From Tetrahymena thermophila SB210 (lineage: Eukaryota > Ciliophora > Oligohymenophorea > Hymenostomatida > Tetrahymenidae): DNA of 64,000 nt. Position numbers and translations under genes: made by a program. The notes below the pieces were generated by a model. It saw only the letters and a list, made by a program, of their open reading frames with translations. It was not told the DNA's origin and made no database searches. The stretch spans positions 186,001 through 250,000 of the forward strand of contig NW_002476425.1 in the NCBI RefSeq assembly GCF_000189635.1. Reading direction: 5' to 3'. This document shows, piece by piece, positions 32,776-47,329 of the stretch (its first letter is position 1; every line of letters starts with the position of its first letter).

Positions 32776-34002
32776 TCAGAAGTTAATGAAAGCGAAATGA
32801 GTGTTTTCCATGAGGTTGGAATTCATGTTGAGGAAGTTTTAGTTCAACCATTAAGCATTTTCATAAGAAAAGTCGTCATTCTTATAGCTTTAGGAATCTT
32901 CAGTGCAGAGTTGAGATTCGTTATTTTTTAAATTGTAATACTCAATATTTTGAGATTGGCTTTCACAGCAGTCGTTTGAGAAATATTCAACCTTTAAGTA
33001 TTATTGATTTTACTCATAATTGTAGCTATAGTCGCAAACAGCGGGTTCTTGTTAGCATTATTATTACTTTTATTCGTAAACAGGTTCTTATGAATTCTTG
33101 ATGAAGTTGGAATAGTATTGATAATACTATTGAGCTTTGGAGATTTTGGAAGAAATTTCTACAACTTCGCAAACTCTTTTTTGGGCAACATTCATTTATT
33201 AGTATTCTACTTTAACGTAGTTTTATTCCTCTTCTTCTTCGTCGTTGTCTTCAAAAATTTAGTTGTTGATAATCTTTCTGGGGTTTTGTTGATTGACGAA
33301 TGCATATTCAGAGTACATTTATCCCTAAGAGGCGTTGGTGGAGTAAGAGTAGAGATCGTAGCTTTAGGAAAGAGATTGAGAAGAGGGTCTCTTACAGTTG
33401 AGGTCTTAAGAGGAGGTTTCGGAGAATTAGCAGTAGTTTTAGGAAGGCAAATTGTTGTTGGAAATCAAAGCAGATTCCTTAGCAAGTCTTTTTTGCTTTT
33501 CCTTTTCTTCTTTGGAGAGCTTCTACTTAATAAGAGGGTCAGTTGGGTAAAGAGAATTCCACATATCGTAGAAATTGAGGATGTTTTCTTCATCCCAGTG
33601 GATGATTAAGAGCAAGGCAAGTATTTTCTTTCTTTGCAAAGTGCACCATTCTTCAGATTCAAATACGTACTTTTCTTCTTCAGAAACCATAGCAGAGAGC
33701 ATTGAGCGATATTCATCGCCTTTTTGGACTCTTTAAATTTCAGACTTGAATTTGTTTAAAAGATTAATGTATTTCTTGCCTTATTTAGGAAGAGAGTTTT
33801 CAATCTTCTTACGCAATTCACGACCAGAAACAATTTGGTATTCTTCTTTAAGGAAGGGAGCAGCGTAGTTTTCAAGGAAGTAGTTGCAAACAGCATCTTG
33901 GAGTTACTTGTTGAGGTAGTTTCTAGGTTTATTCTTCATCACGGTGGTGATGTGGAGCATGTTATTCTTAATGCTATCTTTAATTTCTTGAGTGAATTCC
34001 AT
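32776..34002 (-). CDS. Unknown Q/Y/N-rich protein
   Basis: A single exon of 408 residues. The N-terminal 200 residues are helical and charged (MEFTQEIKDSIKNNML, later RELRKKIENSLPKQG, EEWCTLQRKK and LLLIIHWDEENILNFYDMW), with a Lys/Glu-rich stretch near residues 185-200. The C-terminal half is low complexity with many Gln, Tyr, Ser, Asn and Cys and an acidic EDNDEEEEEQ patch. No domain was recognised and no signal peptide is present. Codon use is well biased toward C-ending codons, typical of expressed genes, in contrast to the AT-saturated left part of the window. The mRNA leader is pyrimidine-rich (complement of 34020-34150). A long open frame on the opposite strand at 33118-33609 is a shadow of this gene. 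Confidence 0.8.
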
Positions 34003-36642
34003 TTTTGATGATTTAAAGTGTGTTTTTTTTGTTGTTTAAGAAAGGAAGGGAAGTTGGATTAAGGGTTTTAAGGGAAGTTTAAATCTAAAAAGATTTAAAG
34101 AGGGTTAAGAGTGTGGAAGGAAGGAAGTTTTTTAGGGTTTTGTTTGTTTGTTTTCTCTTTTTAAGAGATAGCAATAAGATGTATTTTTTGTTTTAATTTG
34201 TTTTTAACAATTAATTAATTGTAAAATTTGGTATCGATACTTTCTTTTTTAAAAAAGAAGACCAAGTTAACTCAAACAAATAAACCTTAAAAGAAATAAT
34301 GAATTAATTAATAAGTGAATGAATGAATAAATAAATAAGTGGGGAGGAAAATTAATAAATTCAATCAATAATTAGCATTTAAAAACAAGCAAGCAAGCAA
34401 GCAAACACAACTCAGAAATTAAACTTACTAAAAAAGGAAATTAATAAAGAGAGAAATTAAGTAAATAAATAAATGCATTAATTAATAAATAAATAAAGTA
34501 TACAATTCTCATCAAATTAGATTTGTCGTCAACTAATGTAAATTAAGGACCTCATTAGTAAGATTAGCTAGTTAGTTATTTAATTATTTAATATCATATT
34601 TATAAAATATCATCATATCAATTTTATAATAAACAAAAATCAATCAGCAAACAGTTCATTATTCGCTTGAAAAAGCCATAAAAAATCTACTCCACTCACT
34701 ATATAGTTTTAAATGTAATGAGCTTAATTTAAGACAGTCAAAAAGAAAGAGCTAGATATATAAAGAGTTTTTAAAAATATATAATAAATAAAAGCGTGAA
34801 ATTTAATTCAAGCAATTAAACAACATCTATGTTTATTTATTTATATTGACGGACTATGAAAAGAACAGTAAAGCAAAAATATAAATAAATAAACAAGAAA
34901 TAAATATCTTCAGTTAATATCAGAAATTTAGAAACAAAAATTTTGAATTTTTATAAATCAATAATTTATTATATCAAATAATTAATTATATACCCAAATT
35001 AGAGTCCATTAATATTTTTAAAAATTTATTATCGACTGAACGATACTAAAAAAATAACAAACAATTAAATAACTAACTAACTATCTATCAAATAAATTTA
35101 CATAATTTATTAAATTATGATGATTGTTTTGTTCATTTTATTAATTTTAAGTAATTACTTCAGAATTTGATGCAAAAAATTTTGAATGTGGTTGATATTA
35201 GATATAATTCAATAATTTACCAAATACCACAAATTCTATATATTCTTACAAATTACAGATTGAGTAATTTTTAATATGTTTTTCGTTTTATACCATGTGA
35301 GTCGATATCAGCAAAAAGCTTTGGATAGTTTCATTTATATTTTGCTTAAAAATAGCACAAATATTTGTATTATTTTCTTTAAATTCAGATAAATTCAAAG
35401 CTAAAAATCGAAACTATTTTATTTATCTCTTTTCCTGAGCTAAAAATTCATTTCTAATTAGTATTTTAGGAAAGTAGTTGTTAATGAATATTTAATTTAT
35501 AGTGCTAGGTATAAAAAAACTATCATGCAGCTTTTTTATTTCCAAATAGCTGTTTAATTTTCAATAAGAGTACATTTTGAGGTCTCTCATCATTACCTCA
35601 AATAATTTTTCTAAAATGTAAGCTTAAAAAGCATATGAAAAATTAAAAATAAATTTTTGTAAAACAAGTTTGATAGTCGAATGAATATACTTTAAAAAGC
35701 AGTACTATAAATCATACTCTAAAAAAGAATAGATAAATCTTTAAAGAGTTAAAAGATAAATAATATACAATTAGAATTACGCATCATTACATCCAAGATA
35801 TTATCTTAGTAATGGATCAGCTTTATTAATTTACTTTTTAATTTTGAAAAAATAACTGGACTCTTTATCAAAATAAATACTTGAAAGAAATATGCTTATA
35901 TTTAATTAATTCAATAATTTAATTATTCTACTAGTAGCAAACATACATACCACATAAAAACATAAATAATCAAAAATAGAAAAAGTAAGTAATTAGAAAA
36001 TTATCTTTTGTAATCTAATTTGATATTTAATTTCAGGCTTTAATACTTTTATCAGAAATATTCATTTTTACCTTAAAATATATCTTAAAACTAATTAATT
36101 ATATAACATTACTTTTAGTAAATGTATGCACTCAATTTGACTTAACTTTTATTTATTGAACTAAAGTAATTTTTTACAAAAATTGTAAGATTAATTAATA
36201 AATAAAAGCTTTAATTATACTATTATCAATCTATCTATTTTTTTATTACACTTTATTTAAAAGCTGCAAATATAAAGTAAATTATTAAAAAATTAAATAT
36301 TTTAATTTAACAAAATTAATTAATAAAATATATATTAAATATTTCTTTTTATTCTTTGCTTAAAAATAAATATCAATCCCACTATTATTTTTTTATTTAA
36401 AAAATCTAGAAAATTTTTTTAACTTAAGTGTATTTCAATTTTAGATTTTTGTGGAGACTTTTGTAATACTAAAAAACGAATCTTTTAAAATTTTTTCAAA
36501 TAAAATGTCATAAAAAATAATTAAAATTGCTTAAGAAGAATATTAATGAAAATAAATTATTGGATGCAATTTTTAACTCAAAAAAAGAGTACTAATTTTT
36601 ACATACAAAAATGTAAGTAAAAACAGGATTTTTTTATTAATT
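34003..36642. other. Long AT-rich spacer
   Basis: The first about 150 bases are the pyrimidine-rich leader (on the minus strand) of the gene at 32776-34002. Short GAAT and AAGC repeats lie at 34315-34400. From 34500 on nothing coding was recognised on either strand. Confidence 0.55.
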
Positions 36643-39600
36643 TCAGTAGAGCTATTGTAACTTTGATTGATTATCTGATTTTACTTGAATATTGTTTAGT
36701 TTATGAAAGATTTTATTCCATTCAGAGTCTAAGTCACTCTATTTATTGTAAGCATTTTTATGTTTTTCATAATCTTGATTTAGGGTTTCATCTATATTTC
36801 TTTTGGATTAGTGTTCTTTAAACATGGCATCACGTTTAGCCAAAGTTAAATCATGTTCGCGTAAAGCTTGTTCTTTTATTTATTGAAATTCTTCTTTAGA
36901 GAAGTTATTTATACCTTGAGACTTTAAGTCTGAGATAAATTTATATGTATTGCTATCAGTAGAGTGTGACATAATTTCTTAAATTTCAAGCAAATACTAA
37001 TTTAAATAAATATTAACAATTTTTGTAAACCAAATTCGTCAGGAAAAAAATAGCTTACAGTAATTCTATCTTCATATGCATCTAAGTGCATGCGAAGACT
37101 TTTAGAGTCTTCTGTTTATTTAAAGATTTGCATCTGGCATTCCTTCAATTAGTTTTAGAGGTCACTAATGGTCTTTTCGTATTACTCCTTCAATTTTCTA
37201 ATAATTTAAAAAAAAGTTAAAAAAGTTAAAAGATGATTTGTAATCTTCATATTTATAGTTATTTATTTGCCATATTTTAATAATAATAAATAGTGTGAAA
37301 GCTAAATTTATTATGTTACTTTTACAATAATAACTACTTATAAGCTTATTAATTGTAAAATAATTAAATCGTTCTATTAATACAAATTTTCATTTGTAAT
37401 TTTTTTGTTTAAAGAAAATACGCATTATTATTTGTTTATTAGATTACAGATCTTACTTAACAAGTGGTTGATATTTCCTCAAATATTTTTAAATAAATTG
37501 AATAGAAAGCCTAAATATTTATTTTCCTTAAAATATTGATTTACAAAATTTTAATCTATAATCCTAAAATAATGAAAAAGAATATTAAATGCTTGAAAAT
37601 GCAGAAAAAATCTATCAGTCAGCCTATCTTTCTATGTAATATTTTTAGATTTATTTTTATAATAGATTTCTTTAAAGGTAAAAATGAGCAATTTAAATTT
37701 AAATTAAAACAAACAATTAGCTAGAGGAAAGTCTACGTTTTGTTTACAATTTTAAATTAAGTTTTCATAAATTGTAAATTGTAATATTTATTAATATCCA
37801 AATTTAATAGGATTTATAAAATATGATAAGTTACATTCAAATAAGATCAATAAATTATTAGTGATCCTATTTTTAAAAGATAAGCGTGAATTCAAAATTA
37901 ATTATTTCTTCATCATAAAATCTAAAATTTTTCCTACAAAAGATGCTTTTGTACAAAACAAAAAATTTAATTCTTTATCTTACTTAAGTAAATTTAACCA
38001 TGTTTATATATTGAGATTTTGAGAAATTTTAAGAAATATTTTGACTAAACTCAAAATTTAAATATTTGCTATTTACTTTAAAATAAATAAATTTTGTAAA
38101 TTTGTATTTATTTTATTACCTAAATTCATCAAGATAATTTGTCTTTTCTTGCTTCACCATTTAGATTGCTACTTCTGCATCTTCGCTTTCTTTCATATAA
38201 TAAGATCTAGAAGCTTCTGCTTGTTTTATCTAAAATTACAAAATGTTTAATTATCTTTGCAAATCTGCATTTTTAGCTCTTTGGTCTTCGAGTTAGTTTT
38301 CCAAAGAGTTAGATTTAGCCACATTCTTCTCATAAATATCTTATATTTCTTACTTAAAGTAAGTTTTATATCTAAAATATTTATTTATACAAATAAAATT
38401 AATCAAACAATCTTTTCATAGAACAACAAATTTATTAAATAACAAATTTTTAGGAATTTTTTTTACCATTTCTAAATAAAAACTTTATTTATTTTTAATA
38501 TTAAAATCTTAAAGATGAACAATAATGTTTTTTTTGGTAAATTAGTTTTAGTTATAAAATAAAAAAATAGATTTTTGTTTAATTAATTAATTAATTTCTT
38601 ACCCTTCATCGTAAGCTTAAATCTTCTCTTTATTTTTTTTATTTTCGAGCTCTAATCTTTCATTCTGAGTTTATACCGAAAGAAGTTTATCTTCAAGATG
38701 AGAAATTTTATCAACTAAATTGACAGTTTCCTTTTCTATTTATTGTCTTAATTTAGTTTCAATAATAAGCTAATTTTCTTTTTATTTCATCTCAAGTCTC
38801 ATATTATTTTTAAATTCATCGAAGAGTTGGTTATCTCTTTTAACTTGTTTTTCTAATACATCCACCTGATATGTAGCAGAACCGATGCTCAATTATAATT
38901 GCTTATTTAGTTCATTTAGCTCTTTATTTTTCTCCATCAAAGCATGATTATCAACCCTCAAATTTTATAATTCTTCTTCTTTAATCTTAATGTTATCTTC
39001 TAATTGCTTTATAAAAGTAATTTTATTTTTGATATTTTTTTAAATAAATAGATTAAGCAGTAGCCATTAATCCATTGATGCAAATAAAAAGGCTAGCTTA
39101 TTAAAAATGTATTTTTCATCCTAAAAATAAATAAATTCCAAGCACTAAATAAAAAATTATTTATGATTGATTATTCAATTCAGTTTAAAAATGATTTATT
39201 GAATGTGATTTTCAAAAAATATGATAAATTAAGTTAAAATAAGTTATTTTATTCAAGTATATTTTTTTAATGAATTAAATAAAATCTATAAAGTTTAAAA
39301 TATAAAATGTTAATTTAAAAAACAAATTTATTAAAAATATTAAATAATCTAAAATATTATTAATTATTTAAATTTAAAATCTCTCTTTTATTGTGTTTTT
39401 ATTTGTCGCTTTAAATATTAATAATTTGAATATATATCATATGTTTTGAAAAAAAAAATCAGAAATATCTTAATCAATTAATTTTAAAAAGATTGAATGA
39501 ATTTGACTTAATTAACGAAGCGTAAAGGAAGCAATTTGGCTAAAAAATAAATGATCATATTAAAATGAATGTATAAAACTAGTAGAATTAAGTATTTTAT

Positions 39601-40293
39601 ATGCGAAATAATAAAAGCAAGATAATTACTTCTATGAGCGTGTTTTTATTGTTTATTAAATTGTCTTTTTCTGCAATAACATCATCATGGATTTACTTTT
39701 CATATGCTAATTTACTATTTACAGCCAAAGCTTCATCTCTTTCTAATCTAAATCTATCTATTGTTTCTTATAACCTTTTAGTTGATATTTCATATTTCCT
39801 TTCCAAATGTTCTGCTCTTTTCAGTGCTTTGTACGAATTTTCCTATTCCCTTTGTAAATCAATTTACATTTATTGCAACTGCATCATATAATTTGTTGCC
39901 ACACTATTAATTAATTATGCATGAAAATAATCAAGTTACTAATGTAATGGATTTATTTAAATTGATTGCAAAAAAATAGAGATTATCATTTATTTATTTG
40001 TTGTCATTTAATCCTATAAATGAACTAAAAATATTTGTTTTATTTTACGCTAAATTATGATTGTTAACAGTTTGCATGCTGTTTAAGTATTACTCAAATT
40101 TTTCATATTCAATCACTTTTACTGGATCTTTTTCATCAGCTCCAGTGCGTCCTTTACCAAACTTTTGGTCTTTTTAACTTGTTTTCTTTTGTCTAATGTC
40201 TTTTTCTATCTTATCAAACTCATTTTAAACCCTAACCTCGCCTTGAGAGATGTCAGATTAATTTTCTAAATCTACTTAAAAGTGCTTATTCAT
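36643..40293 (-). CDS. Coiled-coil protein
   Basis: Six exons (40293-40049, 39903-39630, 39120-38603, 38371-38120, 37197-37059, 36996-36643) give 593 residues, all phases consistent. After a charged N-terminus with GKGRTGADEKDPVKV the protein is one long coiled coil rich in Glu, Lys, Gln and Leu (for example QREQENSYKALKRAEHLE, and KISHLEDKLLSVQTQNERLE), with breaks at a hydrophobic FLFASMDQWLLLNLFI stretch and before the last exon. There is no signal peptide or membrane segment. Such proteins in ciliates are often basal-body, axonemal or cytoskeletal, but nothing here identifies which. The intron between exons 4 and 5 is 861 bases, unusually long for this window, and could hide a missed exon. 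Confidence 0.8.
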
Positions 40294-43200
40294 TATCAAA
40301 TAATTCAAAATCTAGAATTTAATTATGAATTAATTATTGGCTAATTTCGATTAATACAAATTCAAATGAAATCAGCAGCACAAATAATTTAAGAAATAAT
40401 TTTCAATTTAAAAACAAAATGCTTAATTGAGAATATTTTGAAAATAAACTAGTAATTTCAATTAAACTTAAAATATTTTTAATATTAAATAAATAAATTT
40501 TTAAGAAAACAAAATTTATTTTGAAGATACATTCATTTACTAATATTCTTAAAAACATATTTTAAATACTTAGAATAAAATTAATTTGCTGATACTTAAA
40601 TAAAAAAAATTACAAAATAGATATAATTTATGTTATAAATATAATAAAATAAATTCATATTTTTTTATAAAAATATTTTCATAATAAAAAATTAGAAAAT
40701 TAACTGCTGCAAAAAGCTTAAGAATCTAATCCATGTGTAAATTAACCAACTAATTAATGTGAAAAGAGAGAGAAAGTTATGATCTTCATTATTTTCTGTC
40801 TGAATAGAATGAATTTATTTAAATATAGAAAATATTTAATTTCTGTTGTTTGCATTAAACATCTGGTTATGTATGTATTTTTGACCAACAAATATTTTAT
40901 AATTTTTTATTAACTAACTGTTTATTAATTAGAATAGCTTAATAAGCTGGCTGCAAAAAAAAATAGTGCAGATTAATAATACCTTTAATTTTTTCAATTT
41001 TAACAATTGATTCTTAACAATTAATTCACCAATTAATTTGAAAATATTTTACTTATTGGTTTGAGAATTTAAATTTTTAAAAATAATCAATTTAAAATTT
41101 TTATTTTAGCTCATAAATTATCATTTATTTTAATAAGGAAAGGTAAATTTTATTCATATTCCTAAATAAGAATGAGTTTAAATTAAATACTGTAATATTG
41201 GTAGAAAGAATAAAAATCGACTTGTTAAATGAAAGATAAAACAAACATTATACTTAAAAGATATTTTATTTAATATAATTTTAATTTAGTATTTTTAAAT
41301 GATACTAATAAAAGATACATATTTATTTTGTCATTTTCTTGAAAAGTTTAAGATATTTTATAAAATTTATTTAAAATTAAGAATTTTTAGTCAGAATGAA
41401 TATATGATCAATCAATCAATCAATATTATTCTATTTAATTTATCAGTATATTTGTTTTTTTAATAACTTTAATCCTTTTAAATATAAATGCAAAAAAGAA
41501 ATCATAAAAATTTTTCTTGAATTTCAAAATTATAATTTACAAAATTTGACTATAACAGTATTGAATTGTAGCAAAGTCATCTTTATTTATACTTGGCGGC
41601 TATAAAAAAGTAATTAAACTAAAATAATGTATATGATTTATAGCAAATATTAGATAAATATTTATAATTTTAGTTCACTTACTTATTAAACTAAAAAATA
41701 AATATTTATTCCATCTCTATTAAGTGAAACATATGATAATTGAAAACATTATTTTGAGACTAATTTTAAAAATATTACATTTATTTGTTTAATAAAATCA
41801 AATATATTTGCTAAAATTCTTTTACTGGATGAAAATAATATTACCCTTTCTTAATATTTGTAAATAAGTTATTAGATTAATCGAAAAATTTCAAAACTAC
41901 TTTGATATTGATATGATAGATAGGTAAGCAAGTTAGTTTTTTATTTATTTTTTATAATTTAAGTAAGATTAGGTGGGTTTTTTTAATTTATAATTTTAGA
42001 GAGAATCTATTTAAGGTAAATTAACGCAAATGCCTTTGATCAAATTATTAACTGATTTAGAAAAAACATCTAATCAATATCTTACCAAATTTTAGGCTAA
42101 TAATGAAATAGATAAAAAGACAGATAAAAAGACAGACAGACTCAACTCTAGACTATTAATTTCTAATGATATTAAAAAATTTCTATTTTTTTCGATATTT
42201 TGATTAATTTTCTTTTAAACTTGATATTTTGGATAAGAGCTATATAAAAGTACAATTAATTATAACGCATAGGTTTAAAGAATTGAAAGAAAAATAATTA
42301 GTTGAGAAAGAAAGTATTTAAAAGGTCAAAATTATATCAAAGAAAGGACTCAAATTTTAATTTTTTATTAAAAAATTTAAATTATTTATTAGGAAAGAGC
42401 AAATAAAAATAATCAGAAAATTAGTATATTTATAATACATATATATATGAAACAAAAAATCTATAAATTAACCCGCACCTTAGATACTTTAAAAAAATTA
42501 ATTTGCGATTAGAAATGTAGTTGGTAATAATTTATTTATTTATTTATGTATTTGTCTGCTCGAATTCTTTTAGAAAAATTTGATGATTAATAGATTCTAA
42601 ATATTTTGTATGGAATATAATTTGATGGTTCTAAAAATTATTTAAAAGTATAAATTAAAAAATACATTTTGATGGTTTGTTGTAAGTTTTTCAAACAATT
42701 GAATTTAACATAACTTAAAATTGAGATAATTTTTAAGCAATTTAGTAAATTAGTGCGAATTCACTGATTAATTTATTTTTGAATATCTTTTTTTAAAGTA
42801 AAATAACGAATTAGATATATTAATTTTGTTACTTAGATTAAACAATAGTAATTTTAAGAAATAGAAGAGCAAATATTTTTCAAGTAAATTTAAATATTAT
42901 TTAAATATTGAGGTTAAAAAGTAGAAATCATAAATGTCTTTTTTGCGTGAAGTAATGAATTAGAATATTGATTTAAAAAATGGTAAATGGTGGAGTAGAG
43001 CTCTAAAATGAAAATTAAAATAACCTCTTGAATTTGGGCTATAAATTTTCAATTAACTTTTACAATTTGAAGAGGTTAGTTAGATGGAAATATAATTATA
43101 TATGATTTTTTCACCTCAATAAAAAATATAATTAAAAGGGTAATTGAAAGAATAGAGCTATTACAACTGATTTATAAATTTTTTTGTAAAAAAGGTTTGA

Positions 43201-43570
43201 TTATAATAAAATGAACAAAAAAAAATATAAATTTTTTAAGATTCACTCATAAAAAGGACAATCCAAGCCTTAGCAAAGAGAAAATTTTAAAATCAAAAAA
43301 GAAGCAGACAACTCAATCATTTATTTATTTGTTGTTACTTAGGATATTATACAATATATTATAATTAATATTGCTAGCAAATAAAGATACTGAATTTGGA
43401 TATAAAAAAGTAATAATCATCTCCACATATAAAAAATACAATAATAATAAATAGAATAAAACCAAAAAAAAAAACAATCTATTAAATAACGCTTATTTAC
43501 TTTACTTTACTATATCAATAAATAAGTAAATAAATTCATTTTTTTCTGAATAAATCAACCTTGCCTCAAC
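40294..43570. other. Long AT-rich spacer with weak open frames
   Basis: Divergent flank between a minus-strand and a plus-strand gene. Short frames at about 42031-42190 (starts MPLIKLLTDLEKTSN) and 43211-43392 (Lys-rich) have plausible composition but no motif, partner exon or consensus splice pattern, so they are not called. Confidence 0.5.
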
Positions 43571-45748
43571 ATGTTTCTTTTGAATTTTATAATTGCTGTA
43601 ATCGGGTACTGCGTTTTAGAGGAAAAGCCTTCTGAAAAGTAGTCTATCATATGCTGCATTGGCAAGTTCTTTGCATATTAGTACAGCGTCTTTAAAAGAG
43701 GATTTGAAAGTTGCGTGAACAGATTTGCAGCTGATATCCTTTGTCTTCTCGTTCACTGTGCTATAATTTGTGGCCTTAATGCAGCTTTTAAAGATCTATT
43801 TATTGTTTTCTAATTCATTTTTCTTGAAGTAGCTTTCTACTTCAGCGAGTTTACTATGAGAATTTTCCCATACTCGATCAATTTCAAAAAGGACTTGCTT
43901 AAGACACTATGTGTTTATATTTTCGAAGTATTCATGTGCATGACTCCTTTGTTTACAGGTAGCATAAAAGTTTCTATTGGCATAACTCTAGCTATCCATT
44001 TTATTTTGCTAATTTCTTTGATTACAAGAAACCAAATCAATAGAAAGCATCATGTTTTATTCAGCCAAGCTGAGCAATGCCTCTAAGTCAATCTAAAAGA
44101 AGATATTAATGCCAGCATTAATAGCAATTGCGAGAACTCTGTTTAGCACTATGTTATTAAATACGCAAATAAGATTCAACTAGTTTCTTTGAGTCACCCA
44201 AAAGCCAGTCCTTAAATATCTCCTTAAGAAAGCATAAATAATAAGAATAACAACTAAATTATCTCTAAAAATAACAATCAAGATGATAATAACACTAAAG
44301 AAGTTTGTTGTAATTAGGAAATTAATAACAAAAAGAATAATTAATATTAATAAAATAGCAAAAATTTAATTCTAAATGAGATATTACCTGTGGTTTCAAT
44401 TAATGTAAAATCTTAATCTTCAGAAGACAAGTAGTTAATGAATGAAACCCGCGAAAAGCAATTAACAGTGACTAAATCTTCTCTTTAGCCTCCTAAATTC
44501 AAATCTGAAGACGAGCCTACTACAAGAAAGCAATTGCATCTAACCGAATCCCCATAATTGTAATATACTTATGGAAATAATGGCTAGATTGCTAATAGTA
44601 ATCATTTAATTTTAAATGGAAATACTAATACTAGCATCTACTAAAATCACAACATATAGAACAATTATAATAGCAATAATAACAACATGAATATGAAGTC
44701 AATTTCATAAACTATGATCCAATCCAATCACCAAACAACAGTCAATCTCAAATGCTAAGACAAATTTGAATAAAAGAAAAACTAATAGTAAAATTCTAAA
44801 AATGAAAAAAGTTCAATTAGAACTCGCTCTCTTTCATTCGAAACAGAAAATATCAACATTGATATTATAAATACAATAGAACTCGACGCTGATAAAGATT
44901 CTAATTTTGAAATAATCTCTTTCCACGAACAATCTCAAAACTTACTCATCAAGACAGAAACTGCTGTATTTTTCTTTTCCTTACCCGACTTCAAGAAGAC
45001 TAAATCCATATTACTAGATAAGAACAGCAAATATATATTCCATTAAACTGAGCCTTACTGCATTTAATATCATTATAACCCCACAAACTACCAATTTCAA
45101 TTTACCTAATTAAATTTAAGTCAACCTAAAATTACAAAGGAAGACATGAAATACAATAGTCTCACCATGCAAAATCCTAAATACGAGTCAAATGACATCC
45201 TTTTCTATTCTTCATTTGTCTCCGACTCAAGTACGCCAAAAGATATTCTGTTTATAGCTGATGGTCCTGATCTTATTACTGTCAATACCGAAAGTCTTTC
45301 GATGGAAAACTACACAGCTAAATTACCTCTTGATGATAGCGATAAGATTTAAATCTAATAATTAAATAAGCGTCAAGTAGTTATCAATACTCCCCATCAA
45401 ACTTAATTGACTAAAATAGTTCTAGATATTCCTACAAATATTTGCTGTAGAAAATTCACAAACCTCCCAATGAGCACTGATATGCTTGCTATAGAAAACC
45501 TTTAAAATTAAATAATCCTCAACAATTAAAAAATGAGCAAAAACTCTTGCGTTTTCGACATAAACACTGGAGAATGTATGGAATTACCAAGCTCCAAGTG
45601 CGTAAATAAAGCTTGGTTTGTAAATAAAATGCTCTATATAATTGATTAATCTAAATAAATTAAAATCTATAGCTTTTCTGGTACTAACTTTAATTTACTC
45701 CCTCCTAGTGACAATGGAATAGGCTGTATCTCTATTGCATTTTTCTGA
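43571..45748 (+). CDS. Multi-pass membrane protein with long Q/N-rich linker
   Basis: An intronless frame of 725 residues. It starts with a hydrophobic signal or first transmembrane segment (MFLLNFIIAVIGYCV). A Cys-rich stretch and several membrane helices follow within residues 50-170 (ILCLLVHCAIICGL, FQFIFLEVAFYF, VSIGITLAIHFILLISLI). Residues 180-440 are a Gln/Asn/Ser-rich linker, then a hydrophilic C-terminal domain of about 285 residues with alternating beta-like segments (ETAVFFFSLPDF, PKDILFIADGPDLITV, NKMLYIIDQSKQIKIYSF). The C-terminal part may be a degenerate beta-propeller; no blade signature is clear. The family was not recognised. The long intronless frame with only TGA as stop and good codon bias makes the gene itself secure. 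Confidence 0.82.
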
Positions 45749-47329
45749 AACTTAAATTGACTATTTCACTAACGCTCCTACCTCTAAACAAATAAATAAA
45801 TAAATAACAAAAAAACAAATAATTACTTACCTACTTAATTAATTAATAAATTTCTATCATAGTCACCTCCACAAACAAATAGCTCTATTTTGTAAACATT
45901 CAAGTATATACAACACAATTATAAATAAATAGATCTTAATTAAACAGATTTATGTAATAAAAATAGATTTTTCTTTTCGATGAGCATGAATGAATATAAA
46001 TAACAACGAACGCTCTTAAAAAGAAATAATTAATTATATTGTTTCTAGCTTATTAAATTTTACTTATTAAAATTCAATTGTTTATATATTTACTCTTAAT
46101 CGTACTTACTTTTAATATTAAAACTAAATATTTCAAAACTACAATTTTATTTCTCAACCTACTTTAAAAGCATTACAATTTAAGCCTTAAATAATATACC
46201 TTTTTACATATCTTTTAAGTGCTTTTTTTAGAATTCTAGCAATCAGTCAGTCATAGATACATAAAAAACAATTTCAAAATCTTAAAATTTAAAAGAATTA
46301 AAACCTCTATTATTTTTCATCCATTCAAATGAAATAAATTATTCCATTAAAAGAAATATCTGTAAAATCAAATAATTGGAGAATTGCAAAACTAACTCCT
46401 AGCAAAAATATTAATTTTCTTATATACATTCATGCATACTTACTTGCTTGATTTCATACCTCGTAATTACCGACAGAAAAACTATGTGAAAACGCTAATT
46501 TTAATAGTAATATATATTGATAGCAATTAATTACACTTAATTTATTAATTATTTTCTCAAATAATATAAAAATGAGAATATATTTAAAAATAAAGGTAAT
46601 TTTTTTCAATAATTATTCACTTTTTGATAGCAGAATTTTAGAGAAAGGTAAAAAAATTTGATAATTTCTTTTATTTTTTTAACAATTTTCCCTTGTTATT
46701 TTTAAAAGTTAGAGTAATTTCTTCTTCAGTATAATTTTTAAAGGCTTGTTTACTTCAATATTTACTAGTCAAAATTCTAATAGAAATATTAATTTTTTCC
46801 AAATTTAAATAGATTCTAATTATGCTTTTATTTACTTACTAACTTAACCACATTTACTAATCTATTAAATTTAATAAATAATACGAAAGTATTAATTTCC
46901 AACTTAATTCTAATGATCTAATTAAATCTTCTGACATATATTTTTAAAAATCTATATCGCAAAAAAATTTTTAAGGAATCTTTGCTAATTAATATTTACT
47001 ACAAACATGATAAAATCTCTCAAATTTAATCTAGTCTATTTTAAAATTACTTTGTTTTTTATTATTTTTGAAAAATTGATTAATGAAAATTACATATTCT
47101 TAAATTAAATCATATTAAAATTTTTAATTATTGTTTGAAAAATTTATCAATATAATGAGCAAATTTTTAAATCAAGACATGTTAACTTTCTCAACTTCAT
47201 TAATTTAGCTAAATAAGGTATTATATCAGCAGTTTTAGATTAACTTTAAATAAATAAGTTAAAATTATTTTTTAAAATCATGATAATTTTTAATTAATTT
47301 TTACAATATCTACAGCTTTATAGATACAA
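45749..47329. other. AT-rich spacer
   Basis: No gene recognised. The right end may include distal exons of the minus-strand LRR gene, but no consensus was readable below about 47330. Confidence 0.5.

Noticed and set aside
33118..33609. Longest standard-code open frame on the plus strand (163 codons)
   Set aside because: It lies antisense inside the well-supported minus-strand gene at 32776-34002 and has no motif of its own.
42031..43392. Two short frames (42031-42190 and 43211-43392) as small genes
   Set aside because: No motif, no consensus splice pattern and no second copy; chance open frames of this size are common with one stop codon.
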